A stretch of DNA of 45,811 nt from Mnemiopsis leidyi (lineage: Eukaryota > Ctenophora > Tentaculata > Lobata > Bolinopsidae), in contig JH152843.1 in NCBI GenBank assembly GCA_000226015.1, positions 365,311 to 411,121 of the forward strand. The letters are read 5' to 3'. Shown here piece after piece: positions 38,201-45,811 of the stretch (positions within the stretch are counted from its first letter, which is position 1; every line of letters starts with the position of its first letter). Below the pieces are notes generated by a model that saw nothing but the letters and a program-made list of their open reading frames with translations, ran no database searches and was not told where the DNA came from. Position numbers and translations under genes: made by a program.

Positions 38201-40835
38201 GATAGCAAGACAGGGTTAATTTTAACTTGAATTAGTAGTGAAATTGCTGGTAAGTGGTGTAATTAGCAGTGTAAAAATACAGCCCCCAGTTATAACTCAT
38301 GAATAAAGTACTAAGATAACGTCCTCGGTTGATAAATAATGTTAATAAAAAAGGTCTTTAGAAAAATCCGCACGAAAACAATTTCGTTTATTCCAACTTC
38401 AAGTCGTCATAAAATTTCAAATGCATCTAAGAGAAATGGATAAAAAACAGAACCAGACCCCCATACTGTGTACGTAATTGCTTGCAGCCTACTTTTCAAG
38501 TAATTGGTGCTGCTAAGAGTATACAACACGAAGTATAGCCAATAGCTGTGTGATTAAATGTGCTCTTTGGTGTACTACTACCAATATGGCGCCAGGTTGT
38601 TTTATTGAACTGAGCTCGACAATCTGCAATATGCTTTGCACTTTTACTTGTATCCGTAAGTTAATACTTAGTTCCTTGTTCTGTTATACACTATGATAAC
38701 TAACTAAAATACTTTGTTACCTTATCCAAACAAACGTTAACTAAAAAAGTTAACAATCAACCAAGCTTCTAACGTCATATTTTACGAATTGAATTCAGAG
38801 AAAAACTTCTTAAATGGGCCCGACTTAACAGCCTCTTAAGCACAATTCTCATAACGGCTAACAGAAACAACAAGCGTCCTCATCAAATCAACAGTGAAAA
38901 CAGCCAACAAACATGCTAAGAAACATAAACCAAATAGCAAATATGAACCCAATTACAAGTGTTGCTGGAAGACATAATGAGCTTGTCACAGCGGTAACTT
39001 TGCTCGGTGAGGTAGCGGCTTCATGTGCAGCTGTTTGTTGACCTCCTCCTGGCCCGCCACAATTAATCTCTGCTCTTTGTACTGGGCTCCTTATTTCGAG
39101 GTTCACTCTTGCATTTGTTGTTCAATTAGTGAGATAGTCACAGAAATAGATGTTATCAATATCATAGAAGCCAAGAACTTAAATTGTTTACTTTTGATGG
39201 TTGCTCGTTCTTTGCAATCGTACATTTTTGGTTAAGTCGTGCGATGATGGCATTGTCAGACTTGATCAACCAAAGTTTAGGACCTCATCAAATTCGTGAA
39301 TCTCCTCCAAGGAAACATGAACATTGCACTCAATTGCTGATCAACAGTCCGTAATCCCATCAGCTATAATTGACACTTTTAACCATAAAATTGTCATTAA
39401 CTCCAATAGCAATAATAATTTATAGCAGAGCATAGTAATTAAGTTTGATTTTTTCATTAAGTCTCATTTTTTGATTAAACTATGTTATCTGTCTAATAAC
39501 GACATAGCTTTCTTATTTTTGAAACATAATTGCAAAAACAACTCATTGGATAGCTGTAGGTTATCCAGAATGAAATATAAAAAGTAATTATTCCCAATTA
39601 TATTTGTGCAGAGAAGTTACTGCCCCCTCCTCCTGCTCTAAATCTTAAAAAATTACAGCACTGCAGCATGAGGTTCGCTGACGGGTCGAACCTACGTCGT
39701 CACATTCAGACGCACACCAACGAGAAGCCGCATGCATGCAAGCAATGCGGCAAAGCTTTCGCTCGGGGCAGCATCCTGAAGGAGCACATGCGGACTCACG
39801 CCAAGTATGATAACGCCGCTCGAGAACAGTCACAGAATCGGTCATCTGGAATCGGTTGTAGTCTTCACACACAGGAGGTAGGTTTTTGTGCTGGCAATTT
39901 CTCTTTCTTCTTACTCCTTAAGTTAATAGAGGGCATTACTTTAAAATATTGGTGTTATTTTGATAAGTCACAAGAAGCAAAGTATGCCTTCAGCCAAAAA
40001 AGACACAGGGCTATCAGTTATTTTTGCTATGAATAATTGGGCTTCGGGTCTGTCACCATCGGATTCGCAATCAAATGTTTACGTTAATATGAAGGTCTGC
40101 TTTTCGATTTGAGCTTTAAGTTAAAGTTAAACATTTCTATATTTTGAGTTTGACCTCAAAGGGTAAATAAGGGCCATACAGGGGGTCCAAATACGGTTTT
40201 TGGGCTTCGGGACTGTCTCCACTATCCATCGGATTTGCCGTTAAATTTTACGTCGAAATGCTAGTCCAAATTTTCTTCTAGCTCAAAGTTAAACATTTTC
40301 CTTTTCAAATTTCAGGGCTTTAAAGGCCTTTGAAGCCCCTAAAGGCCCTTAGACTAAATTTTCAAAAAGCCTATCACATTGACCTCGACGAGATGTATAT
40401 AGCCTGTAATTTTCATGTCTCCTTCCGTCCGCTCACAGAGTGGTCCCTAAATTCTTGAATCGTACATTATTTTGGCTCTTTTTAGGGCCTTAAACGTAAA
40501 GACCTTTAAGGCCCCAAAAGGCCCTCATAACAAGTTTTCGTGTGTTTAAACTATAGGGCTGGCAGCTTCTCTGATTTCTATTTTTAACATGATTATTGCA
40601 GGTACCAGAGTACCAGTATCCCATGGAGACGATGATTAAAGTCCTACAGCAATACCAGGGTCTCCAACGGTCCGGTACCAGCGCGTTTAGCCCTCTTCCG
40701 ACACTGATTCTCAGTCCTGAGGAAACCAAGACATCCAATTCGGCTTTTTCTAAGGTGAGGTATTCGTCATCGAGATTTTTTGTCGTAGAGAAAGGAATCT
40801 TTGGGGACGGGTCACAAATTGTTGATCTGACGTAA
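32268..40835 (+). CDS. PRDM-family protein: divergent SET/PR domain plus nine zinc fingers
   Basis: Exons: 32268-32441, 32954-33088, 33593-33683, 33967-34137, 34298-34449, 34705-34801, 35346-35597, 36018-36127, 39659-39877 and 40602 to a TAA at 40835; all phases agree, giving 544 residues. PRDM proteins are chromatin-bound transcription regulators. The PR/SET domain (residues ~1-130) shows [33 protein letters not shown] and SNEELLMKL. The usual W-Y after EELL is lost, so methyltransferase activity is doubtful. The first finger has C2HC spacing (CDCCPKLF...HKLYYC); eight C2H2 fingers follow, with TGEKPFKC linkers. A serine/proline-rich spacer (exon 5) parts fingers 2 and 3. Exon 10 may instead splice at 40754 to 41011-41034, ending LKRTCED. 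The N-terminus may extend upstream. PRDM subtype not assigned. Confidence 0.85.
33691..33882. repeat. 16-bp tandem repeat, 12 copies, in PRDM intron 3
   Basis: Twelve units of TCTGCTGTAGATCTAA fill exactly 192 bp; only two or three units differ by a base or two. It starts seven bases after the GT of the preceding exon's donor site. Confidence 0.95.
35058..35335. repeat. (CTCTAA)n array in PRDM intron 6
   Basis: About 45 hexamers of CTCTAA with occasional CTATTT, CTAGTT and one CCCTAA. It runs up to within a few bases of the acceptor of the next zinc-finger exon, so it doubles as its pyrimidine tract. Long open frames in several phases (Leu-Thr, Asn-Ser, Glu-Leu) are by-products. Confidence 0.95.
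36353..37219 (-). CDS. Secreted LDLRa-repeat protein with CUB-like C-terminus
   Basis: Intronless, 288 residues, lying antisense within the eighth PRDM intron (36128-39658). A signal peptide ([15 protein letters not shown], ~1-20) is followed by three LDL-receptor class A modules at about 37-74, 79-114 and 121-156. Each has six cysteines and the acidic calcium site (GDDESGC, GDDEKEC, DSDENC). Residues 160-288 resemble a CUB domain: [18 protein letters not shown], then alternating strands ending [10 protein letters not shown]. There is no transmembrane segment, so it is probably extracellular and soluble. Function is unknown; LDLRa-CUB proteins bind ligands or other extracellular proteins. The ATG chosen gives the signal peptide directly. 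No AATAAA was found downstream on this strand. Confidence 0.85.
   Translation of the reverse strand: MILLGCFLILFSCQLVSPNSHGLDLGKRYAAVPLFQCRAPLYYNCEDTVNCIHRLYVCDGQVDCPLKGDDESGCSDFPCPEETLKCGDTGQCISRSRVCNGCFDCPNGDDEKECPTRHVQCAGNQFFCRSQNVCIPLRWTCDGVKGQCGDDSDENCDISETEEIFLSPGSPETVVAFNITNPAEESSVVEAPILVKTWKVVASKGFYLYAKPLSVSLGSICGPTLVEIFQKEEKAANLCGNSFPPWRTGHIANLDLDNGSYLIRLKFFNDFGDDDSRSFRLKLWQSDL
37220..38887. other. Intron of PRDM gene, nothing recognised
   Basis: AT-rich intronic sequence upstream of the LDLRa gene. Its promoter must be here if it is transcribed alone, but no clear box is seen. Confidence 0.4.
38888..39067 (-). CDS. Candidate terminal exon with C-terminal hydrophobic anchor
   Basis: The minus-strand frame reads [17 protein letters not shown], a Ser/Thr-rich linker, then [29 protein letters not shown] and a stop. 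This layout fits a GPI-attachment signal or a tail-end membrane span of a secreted or surface protein. A weak acceptor (GAGCAGAG) would start it in phase 0. That matches the phase-0 end of the second exon of the cysteine-rich gene at 42.2-43.6 kb on the same strand, but a join is only a guess. No other exons were found. Confidence 0.3.
   Translation of the reverse strand: MNCGGPGGGQQTAAHEAATSPSKVTAVTSSLCLPATLVIGFIFAIWFMFLSMFVGCFHC
40030..40560. repeat. Diverged repeat block with GGCCTTTAA-rich spacers, second locus
   Basis: Two copies start GGGCTTCGG (about 40038 and 40202), share CCATCGGATT and AGTTAAACATTT, and are followed by AAAGGCCTTTGAAG-type sequence up to 40530. It lies in the last PRDM intron and resembles the block at 26984-27560. 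Confidence 0.65.
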
Positions 40836-40852
40836 TGGCGATGCTCGATATT

Positions 40853-40897
40853 GATTGGCCGTATCTAACTGCCCATTGGTTAGTCGCTGTCACGTGA
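40853..40897. promoter_or_regulatory. Promoter-like module: two ATTGG, GTCGCTGTCACGTGA
   Basis: GATTGG at 40853-40858, ATTGG at 40875-40879 and GTCGCTGTCACGTGA at 40883-40897. It lies just after the PRDM readthrough stop codon. Which gene it serves is unknown. Confidence 0.35.
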
Positions 40898-41172
40898 TAT
40901 GAAAAGACGTGATCCTCCCCGAAACTACGATTGTCTATTATTTTGTAGAACTGTGAAAATTTGTGGAGCTTTACTTTACATTATCACTGTTTTCTCATCT
41001 TATCTGCAAGTTAAAGCGGACCTGTGAAGATTAACAGGTGGAATTTTCAGCCACTCTGTACTGCGGCTGTTCAGTGAAGATTCTGGGAGTGCCTGTTGTC
41101 GACAAAATACAAAGAAAGAAGATCATTCCACAAAGATTTCATCAAGAAGATGTAGCAAGTAGATTCAGATAG

Positions 41173-41178
41173 AATAAA
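41173..41178 (+). terminator. Polyadenylation signal of the PRDM gene
   Basis: AATAAA following both candidate PRDM stop codons (40835 and 41034). Confidence 0.6.
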
Positions 41179-41597
41179 ATGTATTTATTTCAGAATTATA
41201 CAACTAGAATTTAGAATTAGTCATTTGATTCACACTAAAGGTTATATAGGCTGTAGTTAAATGAGAATGCTTGCTTAACTGTTACTTTCGCCACATTTTG
41301 GTTGTTTAGACTAGACTGTTCGATATTTGGCGTACAATGTTAACATTAACCACAACCACTTTTATTGCATGTTTAACTTTAAGATAAACCGAGGTTAAAT
41401 TTTATCGCTGTAAGTGTATGTTTGACGATAATTAGATTTGAAACATGTCTAATTTTTGTGGCATTCATTCTAATTATTTGAGTGACACATGTCAGATACC
41501 AAATACCCAAATGTACCTTTTTAAATGACAGTTCGAGGCACATAATTCTTATCCATCGTCATCGGGTCATAAAAATATCTCTTAAAGGCGTTATTTG

Positions 41598-41870
41598 TCG
41601 GCTGGGCGGTGTCCGTGTAGTGGTTTCACACACTCTTCCCATGCAGCAGACCGGGGTTCGATCCCCGGCTTTGGCAAGTCGGCCAGTCACCAGACTGCGT
41701 CTGGTACAGCTTCAACTGGAAGTGCACACTCCCTGGCTTGTAAGATTAACCCCCCTACAGCTAGTTTAGTGCCTCGGTACGGAGCTTGGCTCAGGGTTCT
41801 AGAAAAGGAGATGAGCACCTCAGGCTATTTCATCTTAGCTAAGGGAGTGACATCTTAGCTTAGGGAGTGA
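41598..41870 (+). mobile_element. tRNA-derived SINE
   Basis: Pol III A-box-like TCCGTGTAGTGG (41612-41623) and a perfect B box GGTTCGATCCC (41655-41665) with a paired CCGGGG/CCCCGG T-arm. The acceptor stem is not conserved, so this is not a working tRNA. A tRNA-unrelated body follows. The 3' end carries two 20-bp units CATCTTAGCT(A/T)AGGGAGTGA (41831-41870). Exact 5' limit and target duplications are unclear. Confidence 0.82.
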
Positions 41871-42216
41871 CATAAATTTGCAATTTTTTGCATTGGCGTT
41901 AATCGTCGTGAAATGTAACAAAATGAGACAAAATTGATTGGCCCTTAAAAAATAAACGAAGCAGTTTTCAAAGACTAAGATAAATTAATCATCTTACAAA
42001 TATTAAATAGTGGTAAAAATGTTCAAATTGATTTTATCAATCGTAAAATACAGTACAAAAACATAGTCAATGTAAATATGTCAAATATAGGAAATTTTGA
42101 CACTTCAGGCTCAATCGGCAATTCAATGTTTTTTCAATACAAAACGATTCATTGGTCTTTTAGCTTAATTGTTGTCCATAGCTAGACGTTTTATGGCCTC
42201 TTGCCGCAACGCGAGG

Positions 42217-43557
42217 CTAGATGATCCCATTCTGATTCTGAAAATCATTAAAAATAAAATCACTACACGCTCAGCAGACAGCAGTTGAGCATAAAAGTTG
42301 AGCATAACATAACAGAAGTGATTTAGTCGAAATTCTTACAAATTCATTTCCAAGGACTATGCATTTGACTTTTCATGCATCGAGTTGGCAAGAGCATGGA
42401 TAAAATTATAAGTGATAGTTGTGGTAATTATAGAATGAAATGAAAAGGTTTACCAGAGGGAATCCATCATTTGCGTTGGACGGACATGCGTTATCTACGA
42501 AAAACCTGATATTGCTTTCTTTGAATTCTTTCATGTCGAAAATATCGTTGCCGTCAACGTTATAAAATTTAGATCCCAAATTATCTGGTAAAATGTAAAA
42601 ATCGTGCCTGAAATCATTCAGTTCTTCGGCTGTTGCTAAGTGCTCGTGAACCATTCTTATGAAAGATGAAGGGGAAGATGTCCAAGAATTGCCATAAGTT
42701 TCATCGGAAAGTCCACTGTAATCAATGTTTACTGAGCTACTACAATCACAGCCATGCAAAGTAATACTCCCATGTTCGTAGCAATACACGTTTTCGTTCT
42801 TCAATACATTCTTGAATACATTACATATGGAAGAAAAGTCGTCCACTCGTTTGCACTTAAAGTTTCTCTGATAGTACTTAATAAATTTTATAATGCCGCC
42901 TTTTAAATGCACTTTCAAACGAATGAAGTTTGGGCTTTGATCAGTCCATACTTTGGAGATGGAATTTTTCCTCATTAAGTTCGAACAATCAATAAAAAAG
43001 GTGCAGCCCCCAAAGAATGATGATAACTTTAGACAAGAGCACTGGTTTGGGTCTGAGGATGGTCCGTTACACGTTGCGGTCATGTGATACCCTTGGAGTA
43101 TTTTGTAGCTCAAAGTAGCAATGCTACAATCTTCGGTCTCAGATTCAACCAGAAACGCCATTTGGTCGATGATCCTATAGGTGTTGTCTGATTGATCTTT
43201 AAAATTTACGAGAGGGATGTCGCTTGTTGTTAGTTTGTTTGTTGAAGCGGAAGAAGTAAAATGACAAATTATAGTACGATTCTCTCTGTCACTATCAGTT
43301 AAACAATCTGAAAATGTATAATTTTATAGTGAATATTAGGAAATATAATTGATGAAGTTTAATTATACAGTCGTGTGAAAAGTTGAATACTATCATTTTT
43401 AGTTGTACAGTAGCTTTAGCAATAATTACAATAAGCAAAACATTAGGGCTGGATTAAACAAAGTTAAAGTAATAGCTGTTTTACCTGGTTTTATTCCATT
43501 TAAAATAAAAAATCCTGATATTAACACAAGCAAATGAACGTCCCTAATATTACGCAT
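42217..43557 (-). CDS. Secreted cysteine-rich protein, unknown family
   Basis: Exon 1 (43485-43557) encodes a signal peptide, MRNIRDVHLLVLISGFFIL. Exon 2 (42454-43307) follows a good TTTTCAG acceptor. Its donor CTG-gtaaac joins in phase 0 to 42217-42237 (NQNGII, stop). Total about 315 residues with 14 cysteines in exon 2, including CSC and CDC pairs (NQCSCLK, HGCDCSS). There is no transmembrane segment in these exons. I recognise no domain; the middle (IRLKVHLKGGIIKFIKYY) is basic and helical. The third exon is the weakest part: the protein may run on to other exons, possibly the anchor exon at 38888-39067. Extracellular location is inferred from the signal peptide. Confidence 0.6.
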
Positions 43558-45510
43558 AATATTCGTGACCGTTCATTTTATCTCATGGAGTAGTCGGCTT
43601 CTTTACTTTTTCGTCATGAGCACATCCCCCTGAGGAATGCAGGAACAACATAACACACCGATACAGTTGTTAAATGTTAGAGTGCCGCAAGTTCCGAGTT
43701 TAGTTTTAGTATTTGTTGTATCATTATCGATCCTGGTAACTTGATTTTTTGATACTTTAAAAGAAGTTCAAGTAAGTAACAGTGTTTCATTTTCGTTCTT
43801 GATCTATGTAAATATAATGATGATTTTCATTGGTCGTAATTTTAAAGTTATCAGAAGGATTAGAACAAATTTATGCTCCGGCGAACCTCAAAGAAAAATC
43901 CGCAAAATCGGATATTAAGAGTAAAACGAAAACGGATTCAGGGCCAAGGGTCAGATAGTTTTGGAATCGTCACAAATTGCCACTAGCAACTATTATATAG
44001 CAACTGTTATATAGCAACTATTATATAGGAAGAACAAAATTAAATTTGACTCAAATGATACGGAGATTACCTTCATGTTAATGTAGTAAAGCAACCTCAA
44101 TTTTGAAGTAATTTTGAAGCTACCTCAATTTTGAAGTTGTGACCTATGAGGAAAACAATTTGGACATTTAACGTTGAACAACTTGTTAGAATGTGTCTAA
44201 ATAACGATATTTCATCTCACAATGTTAAGAGCCAAATCAGTGGAAACGGAAGGATGTGGGATCTTGAATGCAGAGTTGAAAATAGTAGGAGGGTAACGAA
44301 TCAATATCGTAAAATTTAATCAATTCAAACTGAAGAGAACATCTTTAAGAGACGTTGTTAAATGATTGATCATGAGATGTGCTCACAAGCGTATGACAAC
44401 GAAACCTACATTCGCAATGTGTACATAATGTCATTACATATTATCTCATTACATAATCTTCCATCATCATATATCGGTCTGTTATAGCGTACAGATTTGT
44501 AAATGTAATGTAATACTCTCACAATGCAAATTATTCAACTAAGGCGCAAAATAGTAACAATTTAGAGGTGCATGGAATGCAATCATTCGGAGGTAAAACA
44601 GTAAAATAAGCACGCGAATTCGGGTTTTCTAGAAAAACTAACACAGTCAAACGAAGGCAAACTTGTTGTGGCTGTAAAGCGCCACATTACAATGAGTCGT
44701 GTCGGATAAATTAAATTCTTGAAGGAAGGACATTCTGCCACACGGTGTATATTGGCAGCGCAAATTTTCGTATGCAATCCGATTATACTGCACGTAAAAT
44801 ATTTACATCGGCCACCGCCTACAGCACACTATAAATCCTCAATCAGAGTGAGCGCCAGAAATTTGTTACAGGTGAATCGTGCAGATAAATCATTCCTTGA
44901 TAATCAAAAGGGTGAAGAATCAAACTTCGAGCTCAAATATCAGTATCGCCGTGTAATCTGATATTGTGTCAGTTTTCAGAAATTGATTTCCAGACTATAA
45001 GGAAGAAAACTCAAGGCCAAGCAACGTTCATGGTGATGGATATGGTAAGCTGCCCAGAAAATTGTTATCAGATCGATATTTCATAGCAACTACCCAGCGG
45101 CTAGTGCCAGTATGTGCTAGCAAGCGACTGGCATAAAACGAAGAGCATCAGCGAGGCAGTAAGGATATAGCAGAAGAGGGTTCAAATTGGAATGTAAGCT
45201 AATGTAACAGTTATAGGTGACGAAATGAGAACTGGACCATTGACCTAGGAGAACAAAATTTAATATTAAGTACAGCTAACAGCCTGCAGTATCGCGGCAT
45301 CCACGTTCCAGGCCAGGATTTTAATTGATTTATCTCACTCACGCTCATGACAAAATGAACGGTAACTGATAATTATCTAATTTATCAATCGACATCCTAT
45401 TAATACTAGATACTAGAATGATTCATGCACCAGAGGCGTGCAAATTTAGCGAAAACGCTCCTACTCTCTAGAACTAGAAGAAAGTAGTTGTATTTGTATT
45501 GACTAAAAGA
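43558..45510. other. Gene-free region with a 14-bp repeat
   Basis: No gene is supported. AGCAACTATTATAT is repeated three times at 43985-44026, and CCTCAATTTTGAAG occurs twice near 44096-44138. Other open frames are short and unrecognised. Confidence 0.45.
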
Positions 45511-45811
45511 GTAAACAGTCCTACTCTTATAGTACTCTTATAGTAGTAAAAAATGGCAGAGCCACTGGACCAGATGACATCCCCAGTGAACTTATTAAAT
45601 ACGCCAACCGAAATGTATTTCAGAGATATGCAGACTGCATAAATACTGCATTTGAAACAAATACTAATATAACATCTATCGGTCAAGGAAACATCACCCC
45701 TCTTCAAAAACCTAAGAAACCACTAGGTCCTGTTTCAAACATCCGACCACTCACTCTATCCAACTGTTCAAGAAAATTACTGTCTATGATTACCTTCAAA
45801 CGCATTCAAGG
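45511..45811 (+). mobile_element. Non-LTR retrotransposon reverse transcriptase fragment (runs off the right edge)
   Basis: From about 45549 the frame reads KNGRATGPDDIPSELIKYA, then GNITPLQKPKKP, NIRPLTLSNCSRKLLSMI. These are the first conserved blocks of LINE reverse transcriptases (K..GPD.I..E, then I.L.K, then RPI.L). There are no upstream endonuclease domain and no start, so it is 5'-truncated or broken. Just before it, GTAAACAGTCCTACTCTTA and TATAGTAGTAAA repeat words from the 3' UTR of the LINE tail at 14.6 kb. Confidence 0.85.

Noticed and set aside
41598..41670. A functional tRNA gene
   Set aside because: B box and T arm are good, but there is no matching acceptor stem or clear anticodon arm, and the SINE-like body and tail continue.
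42170..42240. Alternative frame MGSSSLALRQEAIKRLAMDNN at the end of the cysteine-rich gene
   Set aside because: It would need a different phase from the one left by the only visible donor at 42454, so the short NQNGII ending was used.

Overview
This is nuclear DNA from a ciliated animal. It has AT-rich noncoding DNA, short GT-AG introns, AATAAA signals, non-LTR retrotransposon pieces, a tRNA-derived SINE and TIR elements. The genes are metazoan or ciliate-cell genes. I cannot name the species; an early-branching or other invertebrate metazoan fits. One 11-base N run marks a draft assembly gap.

Left part (1-8 kb): the first eight coding exons of CEP290 (minus strand, continuing off the left edge), a pogo-like MITE, an intronless ZSWIM7 gene (minus), and a complete four-exon beta-tubulin with the axonemal EGEF tail motif (plus). 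From 8.2 to 15 kb there is no convincing gene, only repeats, a cluster of CACGTG sites, the 3' end of a LINE and copies of a tiny TIR element. The tiny element occurs at 4.8, 5.7, 14.0 and 14.9 kb. It is 55-116 bp, begins TTG and ends CAA, and three of the four copies are flanked by 8-bp target duplications. I recognise no described family.

Middle part (15-25 kb): three plus-strand ciliary genes in a row: CFAP210/CCDC173 (intronless), DRC1 (intronless) and SPAG6 (11 exons). Together with CEP290 and beta-tubulin this gives five cilium or axoneme genes in 25 kb: transition zone, tubulin wall, microtubule inner protein, nexin-dynein regulatory complex and central apparatus.

Right part (25-45.8 kb): a small single-pass membrane exon (minus); a long repeat-rich stretch; a PRDM-type gene (plus, at least 10 coding exons, divergent SET domain plus nine zinc fingers). 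An intronless, secreted LDLRa-CUB-like gene lies antisense inside one PRDM intron. Then come a SINE, a secreted cysteine-rich protein of unknown family (minus), and a LINE reverse-transcriptase fragment running off the right edge.

Exon borders were deduced by hand from GT/AG sites, reading phase and remembered family sequences. No search was run.
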